A DNA stretch of 64,000 nucleotides from Ruegeria sp. TM1040 (GCF_000014065.1 NC_008044.1:2317501-2381500), one strand, 5' to 3'; numbered from the stretch's first letter, positions 44,481 to 54,210 are shown. Translations and numbers: made by a program. Notes: generated from the letters alone by a model not told the origin.

Positions 44481-45325
44481 AAATCAAGCCCCAGATCGAC
44501 GGTGCGCGCCGAATGCGTGAGCGCCCCCGAGGAGATGAAATCCACCCCCGTGGCTGCAATTTCCGCCACTGTGTCGCGTTTGACGTTGCCGCTGGCCTCG
44601 AGCGCCAGACGTCCGGCATTGATCTCGACCGCCTCACGCAGCTCAGCAGGCGTCATATTGTCCAAGAGCACAACGGAGGCACCGCCGACCTCCAGCACCT
44701 CGCGCAACTGATCGAGCGTGTCCACTTCGATTTCCACCGCCATCATGTGGCTGGCATGCGCCTTGGTGGCATCCAGCACCGCGCGAATACCACCCGCTGC
44801 AGCGATGTGGTTGTCCTTGATGAGGATGGCATCCGAGAGCGAATAGCGGTGATTGAAGCCACCGCCATGCAATACCGCCAGCTTTTCGACCATCCGCAGC
44901 CCCGGCGTGGTCTTGCGGGTGCAGGTGATACGTGCCTGTGTGCCACGGGTTTCAGCGACCATGGCCGCCGTGAGCGTTGCGATCCCCGTCAAACGCCCCG
45001 CAAAGTTGAGCGCAACCCGCTCCCCCATCAGGATCGACGCCGCCTTGCCCTCGATCTCCATCAGCACATCGCCGGGCTGACACACAGCGCCATCTGCAAC
45101 GCGGGTCTTCACCTCAAGGGTCGCATCCACCAACCGGAATGCCAGCGCGGCCACCTGCATGCCAGAGACCACCGCCTCTTCGCGGGCGCGCAGGCGGGCG
45201 GAATAGGTAACATCATCGGGGATCACCGCGCGGGTGGTCACATCGCCATAAGAGCCGAGGTCTTCCATCAGGGCGGATTTGACCAATGGCTCAAGGATCA
45301 GGTCGGGCAAAGTGGCAAAGCTCAT
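44477..45325 (-). CDS. nadC: Nicotinate-nucleotide pyrophosphorylase (carboxylating) NadC
   Basis: A 282-residue quinolinate phosphoribosyltransferase, converting quinolinate and PRPP to nicotinate mononucleotide. RLTGIATLTAAMV, CTRKTTPGLRMVEKLAVLHGGGFNHRYSLSDAILIKDNH (split motifs) and LEASGNVKRDTVAEIAATGVDFIS.. are diagnostic. The start overlaps the nadB stop by 4 bp. It is the last gene of nadABC. Confidence 0.96.
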   Translation of the reverse strand: MSFATLPDLILEPLVKSALMEDLGSYGDVTTRAVIPDDVTYSARLRAREEAVVSGMQVAALAFRLVDATLEVKTRVADGAVCQPGDVLMEIEGKAASILMGERVALNFAGRLTGIATLTAAMVAETRGTQARITCTRKTTPGLRMVEKLAVLHGGGFNHRYSLSDAILIKDNHIAAAGGIRAVLDATKAHASHMMAVEIEVDTLDQLREVLEVGGASVVLLDNMTPAELREAVEINAGRLALEASGNVKRDTVAEIAATGVDFISSGALTHSARTVDLGLDF

Positions 45326-46917
45326 GGGGTCTCCGGGTCGGATGCACTGGCATCACACAGGCTGTCACGGAGCGCTTTGGCTGCCTCCCACGTGAGGCGG
45401 GAGCGATGCGCAAGCGCAGGCAGGGTTTCGGGAAAATCGGACCGCTCATGCGCGCCACGGCTTTCTTCGCGCAACAAGGCGGCGGCGGCGATCATGGTAG
45501 CGGCGGTACAGATGTTTTGAAAGCTTTCGCAGTCGGGCTGCGTTGCTGCGAGGGCCGCAATCTCGCTGAGGGCCGCGCGCAGCCCGGCTGCATCGCGCAC
45601 CACGCCCACATTCTGTGTCATTGCACGGCGCAGGGCCGCGACATGGGCTGGATCAGTTGTTGCACCACCCGGCGCAAATTCAAGGCGCACAGACGTGGCC
45701 TCTTTGAGGGGACCCAGCGTGCGTGCGATGTCCTGGGCGGCGCGGCGTGCGTAAACCAGCGCCTCCAGAAGCCCGTTGGAGGCAAGACGATTGGCGCCAT
45801 GCAGCCCGGTGGAGGCACATTCACCGCAGGCCCAGAGCCCCGGAAGCGAGCTCTTTCCGTCGAGATCGGTGGCAATGCCGCCCATGTGGTAATGCGCGGC
45901 CGCCGCAACCGGGATTGGGTCTTGGGTGGGGTCGATACCATTGCGCGCGCAGGCCGCGCTGACGGCTGGAAACACGGTGGTGATGGCCTCACCCAAAGCG
46001 GCCCGCGTGTCCAGAAGCGGGCGTTTTCCTGCGATGGACTGCGCAAAGATCGCCCGCGCCACCACATCGCGTGGGGCCAGTTCTGCGTCGGGATGTTCGT
46101 CCAGCATGAAGCGCGCACCATCTGCGTTCACCAGGATTGCGCCCTCACCGCGCAGGGCCTCTGTTGCGAGCGGTGCCGGGTCTTCGCCGACATCCATCGC
46201 CGTGGGGTGGAACTGCATGAACTCCGCATCGGCGATCTCGGCGCCCGCGCGCGCCGCCATGCCCAGCGCCTGCCCCCGGATACGGGGCGGATTGGTGGTA
46301 ATGGCATAAAGCCCGGCGCTGCCGCCCCCGGCCATCAAAACGGCCTGACCGCGCAAGACCAGCGGTGCCGATCCAGAGGGTGCGGAGGAGGCCAGTCGCA
46401 CCCCCGTCACCGCGCCATCCGAAAGTTCCAGCCCTTCGGCCATCGCCCCTTCGATCACCTGGATCGAGGGCGTTTCCCGGAGCCGTTCGATGAGGGCGCG
46501 CATGATCTCCGCGCCGGCCTGATCGCCCTTCACGCGCACCACGCGGGCATAGCTGTGCGCCGCTTCGCGCGACATCACATAGCTGCCGTCGGCAGTACGA
46601 TCAAAAGGCGCGCCCAATGTGGTGAGATCAAGGATATGCTCGCGCGCCTCGCGTGTGACCAGATCCGCCACTTGCGCGTCCACTGTGCCCGCCCCAGCGC
46701 GTTGGGTGTCGCGCGCATGCGCCGCAGGGCTGTCGCTCACGTCCATTGCTGCCGCAACACCACCCTGCGCCCAGGCCGAACTGGCCCCCTGCCCCAAGGG
46801 ATCCGGGGAAATCATCACCACCGGGCGCGGCGCGAGCGTCAACGCCGCATAAAGCGCCCCCAGCCCCGCACCGATGATGACGATGCGGTTGCTTTGGATG
46901 TCCTGAGAGCTTTCCAT
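45322..46917 (-). CDS. nadB: L-aspartate oxidase NadB
   Basis: A 531-residue FAD enzyme making iminoaspartate from L-aspartate for quinolinate synthesis. The FAD loop IVIIGAGLGALYAALTL is at 12-28, then SSAWAQGGVAAAMD and HYHMGGIATDLDGKSSLPGLWACGECASTGLHGANRLASN (split motifs), followed by the fumarate-reductase-like C-terminal helices. It lies 7 bp after nadA and overlaps nadC. Confidence 0.96.
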   Translation of the reverse strand: MESSQDIQSNRIVIIGAGLGALYAALTLAPRPVVMISPDPLGQGASSAWAQGGVAAAMDVSDSPAAHARDTQRAGAGTVDAQVADLVTREAREHILDLTTLGAPFDRTADGSYVMSREAAHSYARVVRVKGDQAGAEIMRALIERLRETPSIQVIEGAMAEGLELSDGAVTGVRLASSAPSGSAPLVLRGQAVLMAGGGSAGLYAITTNPPRIRGQALGMAARAGAEIADAEFMQFHPTAMDVGEDPAPLATEALRGEGAILVNADGARFMLDEHPDAELAPRDVVARAIFAQSIAGKRPLLDTRAALGEAITTVFPAVSAACARNGIDPTQDPIPVAAAAHYHMGGIATDLDGKSSLPGLWACGECASTGLHGANRLASNGLLEALVYARRAAQDIARTLGPLKEATSVRLEFAPGGATTDPAHVAALRRAMTQNVGVVRDAAGLRAALSEIAALAATQPDCESFQNICTAATMIAAAALLREESRGAHERSDFPETLPALAHRSRLTWEAAKALRDSLCDASASDPETP

Positions 46918-46924
46918 GCTGCGC

Positions 46925-47980
46925 TTAGATGCCCAGCTTGCGCGACAGGTCGATCATCGCCTGCACCGCGTGTCGCGCCTTGGCGGCCATTTCGGGCTCG
47001 ACCTCGACCTGACCCTCCATGGAGTGCAGCGACCAGAGGACTTTCTCCAGCGTGATCTTCTTCATGTAGGGGCACATGTTGCAGGGGCCGACAAATTCGA
47101 CTTCGGGCAATGCGTCGGCAATGTTCGAGGCCATTGAACACTCGGTGATCAGGAGCGCCTTTTCCGGCTTCTCATCCGTCACGTATTTGAGGATGCCGCT
47201 GGTGGAACCGGAGAAATCGGCCTCTGCCACCACATCCGGCGGACATTCGGGGTGCGCGATCAGCCGGGTGCCGGGGTTCCATTCGCGGAAATCGCGCAGA
47301 TCCTTGGCGGTGTATTGCTCATGCACGATGCAGGAGCCTTCCCACCAGACCACGTTCTTGTGCGGCACATCGCGGGCCACATTCTGCGCCAGATACTGAT
47401 CCGGCGTCATGATGACCGTGTCGCTTTCCATTGCGCCGACGATCTGGGCCGCGTTGGAGGATGTACAGCAAATGTCGGAGGCCGCTTTCACCTCGGCGGT
47501 GGTGTTCACATAAGACACAACCGGCGCGCCGGGGTAACGGCGGCGCATCTCCTCGACCCCTTCGGCGGTGATCGACTCCGCAAGGCTGCACCCTGCATCC
47601 ATGTCGGGCATCAGCACCGTTTTGGAGGGGCTCAGGATCTTGGAGGTTTCGGCCATGAAATGCACGCCGCATTGCACGATCACATCGGCCTCGACCTCGG
47701 TCGCCTTGATCGCGAGCTGCAGACTGTCGCCCACAAAGTCGGAGATGCCGTGAAAGATCTCGGGCGTCATGTAGTTGTGGCCGAGGATCACGGCGTTGCG
47801 CTTGGCCTTGAGCTCATTGATGGCCTTGACGTAGGGCGCATAAAGCACCCAATCGACGGGCGACACCACGCGCGACATGCGCTGATAGACATCAGACATG
47901 GCTTCTGCGAGTTCGGGGTTCGGAGTGAGATCGTAGTGCTGAGACAATTCACTGCGCAGCACGGGAATATCTAGCGACAT
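46925..47980 (-). CDS. nadA: Quinolinate synthase NadA
   Basis: A 351-residue [4Fe-4S] enzyme condensing iminoaspartate with dihydroxyacetone phosphate. ILGHNYMTPEIFHGISDFVGDSL, VQCGVHFMAETSK, PDMDAGCSLAESI, and C-terminal VGPCNMCPYMKK hold the expected cysteines. ATG 47980 (MSLDIP) has AAGGGG upstream at long spacing; the longer frame is non-coding. It is first in nadABC. With nadD downstream at 55350, most of NAD synthesis from aspartate is in this window. Confidence 0.96.
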   Translation of the reverse strand: MSLDIPVLRSELSQHYDLTPNPELAEAMSDVYQRMSRVVSPVDWVLYAPYVKAINELKAKRNAVILGHNYMTPEIFHGISDFVGDSLQLAIKATEVEADVIVQCGVHFMAETSKILSPSKTVLMPDMDAGCSLAESITAEGVEEMRRRYPGAPVVSYVNTTAEVKAASDICCTSSNAAQIVGAMESDTVIMTPDQYLAQNVARDVPHKNVVWWEGSCIVHEQYTAKDLRDFREWNPGTRLIAHPECPPDVVAEADFSGSTSGILKYVTDEKPEKALLITECSMASNIADALPEVEFVGPCNMCPYMKKITLEKVLWSLHSMEGQVEVEPEMAAKARHAVQAMIDLSRKLGI

Positions 47981-48292
47981 TGCTGGGTTTTCCCCTTCAT
48001 ATGGTCGCGGGCCGCAGACGTATCGCAACGGCACCAAAAAATCGGACGGGTTTGCACACACGCGCTTGCGCCCGGTTACACCTCGCATCTTCCTTGCGAG
48101 CATGCGCCCGTGCATACCCGCAGGACCACATCCGTGCAAGCAGGCCACACCCTCAGATCACACCAAGCGTCACATTTTCGTCATGCCCATGGACCTTGCG
48201 CCGCGGATGGCGCAATCAGAGAGGGATTGCAGGGGCGCTCCCCGGAGGCGACGCCGACTGCAGCCGGATTTGTCCCTTGAACGAGGATCGCC
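47981..48292. other. Divergent promoter region between nadA and the ABC importer
   Basis: The 312 bases hold no gene I can support. A 7-bp stem TTGCGCC-gcggat-GGCGCAA lies at 48196-48215, and GGGGCGCTCCCC follows at about 48232. Promoters for both directions should lie here. I looked for a thiamine riboswitch because the importer resembles thiamine-type systems; the required elements are not present. Confidence 0.5.
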
Positions 48293-49492
48293 ATGAAACG
48301 CATCTTGTCCCTTGCCCTCGCCCTTGCGCCGCTTTCGGCCTGGGCCACACCCGATCCGGCGGATTGGCCCGCCGTGGTGGAAGATGCAAAAGGGCAGACG
48401 GTGCATTGGCATGCCTGGGGCGGCTCCACCGCGACCAATGACTTTATCGCCTGGGTGGGCGAACGTCTTGAGGACGACTACGACATCACCCTCAACCATG
48501 TGAAACTCGAAAGCACCGCCGATGCGGTCACGCGGGTGCTGACCGAGAAATCCGCGGGCCAGGATGACGATGGCGCGGTGGATCTCATCTGGATCAACGG
48601 GGCGAATTTCGCCGCGATGAAGGACGCCGATCTGTTGTTTGGCCCCTTTGCCGAGGCCCTGCCCAACTGGCAGCTGGCCGACACCGAAAACAAGACGCTG
48701 CAGCATGATTTCACCGTCCCCACCGAAGGCTACGAGTCCCCATGGGCGATGGCGCAGGTGGTCTTCATGCATGACACCGCCGACCTGCCCGAGCGGCTTG
48801 GCTCGATGGAGGCGCTGTTGGACTGGGCGCGCGAACATCCCGGTCGCTTCACCTATCCGCAGCCCCCGGATTTCCTCGGCACCACCTTTCTGAAACAGGC
48901 ACTGGTTGACCTGAGCGACAATGCCGATGCGCTGTCCAAGCCCGTGAATGAAGACAACTACCAAGAGGTCACTGCCCCGCTCTGGGCCTTTCTCGAAGAG
49001 CTGACGCCGCTGTTGTGGCGCGAGGGGCGCGCCTATCCCGCCACTGGCCCGCGTCAGCTGCAGTTGATGAATGACGACGAGATTGATCTCGCGATCTCTT
49101 TCAGCCCCGGCGAAGCGAGCACCGCCATCGCCAACTACCAGCTGCCCGAAAGCGTGCGCACCTTCGTGCTCGACAAGGGCACGATCGGCAATGCATCCTT
49201 TGTGGCGATCCCCTATAATTCCGGCTCCAAGGCGGCCTCCATGGTGGTTGCGAACTTCCTGATGTCGCCCGAGGCCCAACTGCGCGCCCAGGACCCGGAC
49301 GTTCTGGGCTATGGCACCGTGCTCGATCTCAATGCGCTCTCGGTGCAGGACCGCGCGGCCTTCCGCACGCTCGATCTCGGGATCGCCACCCTGACCCCCG
49401 AGGAACTCGGCCCTGTGCAGCCTGAACCGCACCCCAGCTGGATGACCCGCATCTCCGAGGACTGGGTGGCGCGCTACGGCGTTGGCAACTGA
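48293..49492 (+). CDS. ABC transporter substrate-binding protein, YnjB-like
   Basis: A 399-residue periplasmic protein with signal peptide MKRILSLALALAPLSAWA (cut after residue 18). HWHAWGGSTATNDFIAWVGE near 38, LIWINGANFAAMKDADLLFGPF and NFLMSPEAQLRAQDPDVLGYG match the YnjB group of extracellular binding proteins, related to iron/thiamine binding proteins. The ATG follows GAGGATCGCC. The substrate is not known for this group. It is first in a three-gene importer unit. Confidence 0.88.
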   Translation: MKRILSLALALAPLSAWATPDPADWPAVVEDAKGQTVHWHAWGGSTATNDFIAWVGERLEDDYDITLNHVKLESTADAVTRVLTEKSAGQDDDGAVDLIWINGANFAAMKDADLLFGPFAEALPNWQLADTENKTLQHDFTVPTEGYESPWAMAQVVFMHDTADLPERLGSMEALLDWAREHPGRFTYPQPPDFLGTTFLKQALVDLSDNADALSKPVNEDNYQEVTAPLWAFLEELTPLLWREGRAYPATGPRQLQLMNDDEIDLAISFSPGEASTAIANYQLPESVRTFVLDKGTIGNASFVAIPYNSGSKAASMVVANFLMSPEAQLRAQDPDVLGYGTVLDLNALSVQDRAAFRTLDLGIATLTPEELGPVQPEPHPSWMTRISEDWVARYGVGN

Positions 49493-49509
49493 TCCCCAGA
49501 TCACTCCCT

Positions 49510-51207
49510 GTGCGCCTCCCCCTCGCCCTGCCTCCGGTCTTGCCCGTCTTGACCATCCTGGTCCTGATCGGGCCGGTTCTGGCGGGGCTGTGGGGGACAA
49601 TCAGCGCCGCCTTCGGCCATCTGCCGGTGGCGGGGCTCTACGGGCCGTCGCTGCAGCCGTTTGAGGCGCTCTGGAACTGGCCCGGCCTTGGGCCAGCGGT
49701 GCGCCTCAGCCTCGTCACGGGTGTGCTGGCGACACTCCTGTCGCTTTTGATTACACTTCTGTTGCTGGCGGGCTGGTCCGGCACCCGGCCCTTTCGGGCG
49801 GTGCTGCGGCTGCTGTCGCCGCTCCTGTCCGTTCCACATGCGGCAGCCGCCTTTGGCCTGTTGTTCCTGATCCAACCCTCCGGCTGGATCGCCCGCGCCC
49901 TGAGCCCCTGGCTCACCGGATGGCAGCGCCCGCCTGATGTTTTGCTGGTGCAGGACCCTTGGGGCCTTGCGATGACGCTTGGGCTTGTCGTCAAGGAAGT
50001 CCCCTTCCTGTTGCTCATCAGCCTCGCCGCCCTGGGCCAGATCGACAGCCAAGGCCGTCTGCGTGTCGCCATGGCGCTTGGCTACGGGCGTGTGGCGGCG
50101 TGGATCTTCGCGGTGGGGCCAGCCCTATATCAGCGCATCCGCCTGCCGATCTATGTGGTGCTGGCCTACTCCATGTCGGTGGTGGATGTGGCCGTGATCC
50201 TCGGCCCCAATACGCCGCCGCCCCTCTCGGTGCAGATCGTGCGCTGGATGGCAGAGCCTGATCTCACGCTGCGCACGCTGGCCTCGGCGGGTGCGCTGGT
50301 GCAACTGGCACTGGTGATCGGCGCCCTTCTGCTGTGGCGCGGCGCAGAACGGGGGATCGCCGCGCTTGGCACGGGTCTGATCTATCGCGGGTGGCGGTTT
50401 TCGCGCGATGGCCTCTGGCGCGCGCTTGGACTGGCCGCAGCCGCGACCTCTGTCGGGCTGGTGCTCGCGGGGCTTTTGGGGCTGGTGGTCTGGTCCTTTG
50501 CCGCCCGGTGGAGCTTTCCCGACCTCCTGCCCGACGGAATGAGCCTGCGCAGCTGGAGCCGCAACAGCCCCGCCGCACTTGAGACACTCGCCACCACCTT
50601 TGCCATCGCCGGTGCGGCCACGCTTGCAGCGCTCGTTCTGACGCTCGGCTGTCTTGAGACCGAGGAGCGCCGCAACCTGCGCCTCACCCGCAAGGGGCTC
50701 TGGCTCTTGTATTTACCGCTCCTGGTGCCGCAAACCGCGTTTTTGCCCGGCATGCAGACGCTTTTGCTGGGGTTTGGCATCGACCGCACGCTTTGGGCAG
50801 TGGTGCTGGCGCATCTTGTGTTTGTGCTGCCCTACCTGCGCCTGTCGCTCGAAGGCCCCTACAAGGCGTGGGATCCGCGGCTTGGGGCCGTGGGCGCGGC
50901 CATGGGGGCCTCTCGGAACCGGATTTTTCTGCAACTCAGACTACCGATGCTGCTGGCGCCGATCCTGACCGCAGTGGCCGTGGGCATGGCGGTCTCGGTC
51001 GGGCAATATCTGCCGACGCTTCTGGTCGGAGGCGGACGCATCCAGACCCTCACCACCGAAGCCGTCGCCCTCGCCGCCGGTGGCGACCGCCGCGCCATTG
51101 GCCTATACGGGCTGGTGCAGACGGCTGCGGCGCTCCTGCCCTTTGTGCTGGCGCTGGCCCTGCCGCTGTTCGTCTGGCGCAACCGAAGAGGACTTCATCA
51201 TGGCTGA
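49510..51207 (+). CDS. ABC transporter permease, fused two-domain (YnjC-like)
   Basis: A 565-residue inner-membrane protein with about twelve hydrophobic segments and two fused permease domains, like ThiP/FbpB/YnjC. The ATPase-contact loops are AMALGYGRVAAWIFAVGPALYQRIRLP near 190 and AAMGASRNRIFLQLRLPMLLAPI near 465. It starts with GTG 49510, 17 bases after the binding-protein gene, with a weak ribosome-binding site, so the exact start is uncertain. Its stop overlaps the ATPase gene by 8 bp. Confidence 0.88.
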   Translation: MRLPLALPPVLPVLTILVLIGPVLAGLWGTISAAFGHLPVAGLYGPSLQPFEALWNWPGLGPAVRLSLVTGVLATLLSLLITLLLLAGWSGTRPFRAVLRLLSPLLSVPHAAAAFGLLFLIQPSGWIARALSPWLTGWQRPPDVLLVQDPWGLAMTLGLVVKEVPFLLLISLAALGQIDSQGRLRVAMALGYGRVAAWIFAVGPALYQRIRLPIYVVLAYSMSVVDVAVILGPNTPPPLSVQIVRWMAEPDLTLRTLASAGALVQLALVIGALLLWRGAERGIAALGTGLIYRGWRFSRDGLWRALGLAAAATSVGLVLAGLLGLVVWSFAARWSFPDLLPDGMSLRSWSRNSPAALETLATTFAIAGAATLAALVLTLGCLETEERRNLRLTRKGLWLLYLPLLVPQTAFLPGMQTLLLGFGIDRTLWAVVLAHLVFVLPYLRLSLEGPYKAWDPRLGAVGAAMGASRNRIFLQLRLPMLLAPILTAVAVGMAVSVGQYLPTLLVGGGRIQTLTTEAVALAAGGDRRAIGLYGLVQTAAALLPFVLALALPLFVWRNRRGLHHG

Positions 51208-51835
51208 GGGCCTGAGCCTGCGTGCCCTGCGCATCCTGCGGGGCGACCATCCCCTGTTGGAACTCGACCTCACCGTGCCCCCCGCCACCATCCTGAGCGT
51301 GATGGGGCCCTCGGGTGTTGGAAAATCCACCCTGCTTGCGGCCATCACCGGACAGATGAGCACGGATTTCAGCCTTGAGGGCGGGATCTTCCTCAATGGC
51401 CGCGACCTCTGCCCCCTGCCCCCGCAGGCGCGCCGTGTCGGCATCCTGTTCCAAGACCATTTGTTGTTTCCGCACCTGAGCGTTGGGGCCAACCTCGCCT
51501 TTGGCCTTGCACCCCATATCCGAGGCCGCACCCGTCGCGCGCGCATCAAAGACGCGCTGGCAGAAATCGGCCTAGAGGGCTTTCACGACCGCGACCCGGA
51601 GACGCTCTCGGGCGGTCAAAAAGCCCGCGTGGCCCTGATGCGCATGCTGCTCTCCGAGCCGGATCTCTTGTTGCTGGACGAGCCGTTTTCCCGGCTGGAC
51701 GCCACCCTGCGCAGCCAGATGCGCGATCTGGTGTACACCTTCGCCCGCGACCGCGCGCTGCCGGTGCTGATGGTGACACATGATGCCGCAGACGCCGAGG
51801 CCGCAGGGGGGCCGATTGTTCAGTTGGAGCCATGA
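51200..51835 (+). CDS. ABC transporter ATPase, YnjD-like
   Basis: A 211-residue ATPase. Walker A is GPSGVGKSTLL near 37, the Q-loop is ILFQDHLLFPHLSVGANLAFGL, the signature is LSGGQKARVALMRMLL, and Walker B is LLLLDEPFSRLD. It is shorter than most importer ATPases and lacks a C-terminal regulatory domain, as in YnjD/ThiQ. I chose ATG 51200 after AGAGGAC. It completes the importer. Confidence 0.92.
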   Translation: MAEGLSLRALRILRGDHPLLELDLTVPPATILSVMGPSGVGKSTLLAAITGQMSTDFSLEGGIFLNGRDLCPLPPQARRVGILFQDHLLFPHLSVGANLAFGLAPHIRGRTRRARIKDALAEIGLEGFHDRDPETLSGGQKARVALMRMLLSEPDLLLLDEPFSRLDATLRSQMRDLVYTFARDRALPVLMVTHDAADAEAAGGPIVQLEP

Positions 51836-52007
51836 GGGTTGGGCATACCGACCGTCCATTTTCAAATAGACTAATCGCGAGGGATACCCAAACAAGAAAA
51901 ACAAGCTTTACGACGTTCTAATTAGCAGCGTCCGTATCTCACGCGACAACTCAGCGATAATACATGTGCCGCGACAGCATAGGAAAACCCTGGTTTTTTT
52001 CAAAAAC

Positions 52008-52442
52008 CTATCGCTCAATCGGAATACTCACACAATTGCCGATCCAGACGAGAGACCGCATATAATATTTGAAAGACCATCGAAAAGTTTTCAATTCAAT
52101 CAACCGCTCTTGTTTGCCGAACGATCTGATCCCGGCTGCGACCAAGTCTTTCTTATAAAACGCTAATCCCAAAGGCAGTATCTCAACTTTGTCCTCATGT
52201 ACAACGACGTGATGCACCTTCTTCAAAGACGCCCAGGTTGACCAAGCTGCCAAAAATAGAAATGGGGAAAGAAAAAATAACACGGAGCGTTTTTGGCTAA
52301 AGTGATCCCCCGACATTAAAGGGATAGCGATCAAGGATGATGCAAGAAGTATCAAGAAGATTTTCAAAACCGCCTTTCTACCTCCATCATCGACAGTGTA
52401 ATTACCTTGTTCATTATGAAAGAACGCATCAATATCGCTCAT
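52008..52442 (-). CDS. Unrecognised 144-residue membrane protein in AT-rich island
   Basis: Two adjacent hydrophobic helices (about 27-46 and 54-70) are followed by a soluble beta-rich part that resembles a bacterial PH-like domain (HHVVVHEDKVEILPLGLAFYKKDLVAAGI). I do not recognise a named family. The gene and its left flank (51836-52440) are clearly richer in A/T than everything around them, with many AAA and TTT codons, so recent acquisition is possible. No clear ribosome-binding site precedes the ATG. It stands alone between the ABC importer and ettA. Confidence 0.6.
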   Translation of the reverse strand: MSDIDAFFHNEQGNYTVDDGGRKAVLKIFLILLASSLIAIPLMSGDHFSQKRSVLFFLSPFLFLAAWSTWASLKKVHHVVVHEDKVEILPLGLAFYKKDLVAAGIRSFGKQERLIELKTFRWSFKYYMRSLVWIGNCVSIPIER

Positions 52443-52485
52443 TTATTACATCCACTTGAGTATTTAGTGTGACCTACTCAAACGC

Positions 52486-52510
52486 GTTGGGGCGCCTCAA
52501 GCGCCCCAAC
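52486..52510 (-). terminator. Stem-loop after ettA
   Basis: A perfect 10-bp stem GTTGGGGCGC-ctcaa-GCGCCCCAAC lies 32 bases beyond the ettA stop. The minus-strand sequence after it is only weakly T-rich, so strength is uncertain. Confidence 0.6.
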
Positions 52511-52542
52511 CAGTGTCACAGGACAAGGTGTTTCACCCTATC

Positions 52543-54210
52543 TCACCGCACAAACTTCTTGTGCTTCAGGCGCTTGGGCTCAAGTGCGTCCGGACCCAGA
52601 CGGCGTTTCTTGTCTTCTTCATAGTCTTCGAAGTTGCCCTCGAACCACTCCACATGCGCGTCGCCTTCAAAGGCGAGGATGTGGGTACAGATCCGGTCGA
52701 GGAAGAAACGGTCGTGCGAGATCACCACCGCGCAGCCGGCAAAATCGACCAGCGCATCTTCAAGCGCACGCAGGGTTTCCACGTCGAGGTCGTTGGTCGG
52801 CTCGTCGAGCAGCAAGACGTTGCCGCCTTCTTTCAGAAGGCGCGCCATGTGGACACGGTTGCGCTCACCCCCAGAGAGAAGGTTCAGCTTCTTCTGCTGA
52901 TCGCCGCCCTTGAAGTTGAACGAGGAACAATAGGCGCGCGAATTGACCTGCGCATCGCCCAGCTCAATAATCTCGGCACCACCGGAAATCGCTTCCCAGA
53001 CGGTGTCGTTGTCGTTGAGGTCATCGCGGGACTGGTCAACGTAAGAGAGCTTTACCGTGTCGCCATAGGTCACAGACCCCTGATCGGGCTGTTCCTGACC
53101 AGTGAGCATCTTGAACAGCGTCGACTTACCCGCGCCGTTGGGACCGATCACACCAACAATGCCACCCGGCGGCAGCGAGAAGGACAGGTCTTCGATCAGC
53201 TGCTTGTCGCCGTAGTGTTTGCCGAGGTTTTCGACCTCGATCACCTTGCCGCCGAGACGCGGACCGTTGGGGATGACGATCTGGGCGCGCCCGACCTTTT
53301 CCCGCTCGGAGGTGTTGGCCATCTCGTTGTAGGCGGCGATACGGGCCTTGGATTTTGCCTGACGGGCTTTCTGGCCCTGACGCATCCATTCGAGTTCGCG
53401 CTCCAGCGTTTTCTGCTTTGCCTTGTCCTCGCGGGCTTCCTGCTCCAGACGTTTGGCCTTTTGCTCCAGCCAGCTCGAATAGTTGCCCTCGTAAGGAATG
53501 CCGCGCCCGCGGTCGAGTTCCAGGATCCAGCCGGTGATGTCGTCGAGGAAATAGCGGTCGTGGGTGACGCAGAGGATGGTGCCCTTGTAGTCGATGAGGT
53601 GCTGCTGCAGCCAGGCGATGGTTTCCGCGTCCAGGTGGTTGGTCGGTTCGTCCAAAAGCAGCATGTCGGGCGCTTCCAAGAGAAGCTTGCACAGCGCCAC
53701 ACGGCGCTTCTCACCGCCCGAAAGATCAGCGATCTTGGCATCATCCGGCGGGCAGCGCAGCGCCTCCATGGAGACATCGACCTGGCTGTCGAGATCCCAG
53801 AGGTTCTCGGAATCGATGGCGTCCTGCAGGGCCGTCATCTCTTCCATCAGCTCGTCGGTGTAGTTTTCAGCCATCTCAACCGCGATCTGGTTGAAGCGAT
53901 CGACCTTGTCTTTCTTTTCCTTGACGCCAAGCATGACGTTTTCGCGCACGCTCAAGCTCTCGTCGAGCTGCGGTTCCTGCGGCAGATAGCCGACCTTGGC
54001 GCCCTCGGCCGCCCAGGCCTCGCCGGTGAAATCCTTGTCGAGACCGGCCATGATCTTCATCAGGGTCGATTTACCGGCGCCGTTGACGCCGACAACACCG
54101 ATCTTCACGCCGGGCAGGAAGGACAGGTGGATGTTTTCAAAACATTTCTTGCCACCCGGGTAGGTCTTGGAGACACCCTGCATGTGGTAGACGTATTGGT
54201 AGGAGGCCAT
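52543..54210 (-). CDS. ettA: Energy-dependent translational throttle protein EttA (ABC-F)
   Basis: A 555-residue soluble ABC-F ATPase with two nucleotide-binding domains: Walker A GVNGAGKSTLMK near 41 and GPNGAGKSTLFK near 355, signatures LSGGEKRRVALCKLLL and LSGGERNRVHMARLLK. No membrane part exists. Between them lies the basic linker rich in K and E that contacts the ribosome. EttA binds the ribosomal E site and gates elongation according to ATP level. The ATG follows CGGAGCAATCCC. It is monocistronic. Confidence 0.95.
   Translation of the reverse strand: MASYQYVYHMQGVSKTYPGGKKCFENIHLSFLPGVKIGVVGVNGAGKSTLMKIMAGLDKDFTGEAWAAEGAKVGYLPQEPQLDESLSVRENVMLGVKEKKDKVDRFNQIAVEMAENYTDELMEEMTALQDAIDSENLWDLDSQVDVSMEALRCPPDDAKIADLSGGEKRRVALCKLLLEAPDMLLLDEPTNHLDAETIAWLQQHLIDYKGTILCVTHDRYFLDDITGWILELDRGRGIPYEGNYSSWLEQKAKRLEQEAREDKAKQKTLERELEWMRQGQKARQAKSKARIAAYNEMANTSEREKVGRAQIVIPNGPRLGGKVIEVENLGKHYGDKQLIEDLSFSLPPGGIVGVIGPNGAGKSTLFKMLTGQEQPDQGSVTYGDTVKLSYVDQSRDDLNDNDTVWEAISGGAEIIELGDAQVNSRAYCSSFNFKGGDQQKKLNLLSGGERNRVHMARLLKEGGNVLLLDEPTNDLDVETLRALEDALVDFAGCAVVISHDRFFLDRICTHILAFEGDAHVEWFEGNFEDYEEDKKRRLGPDALEPKRLKHKKFVR

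Noticed and set aside
48150-48292. Possible thiamine (TPP) riboswitch upstream of the YnjB-like gene
   Set aside because: Fragments such as CCCTTGAACGAGG look similar, but the CTGAGA core and the second-helix consensus are missing and the order is wrong.
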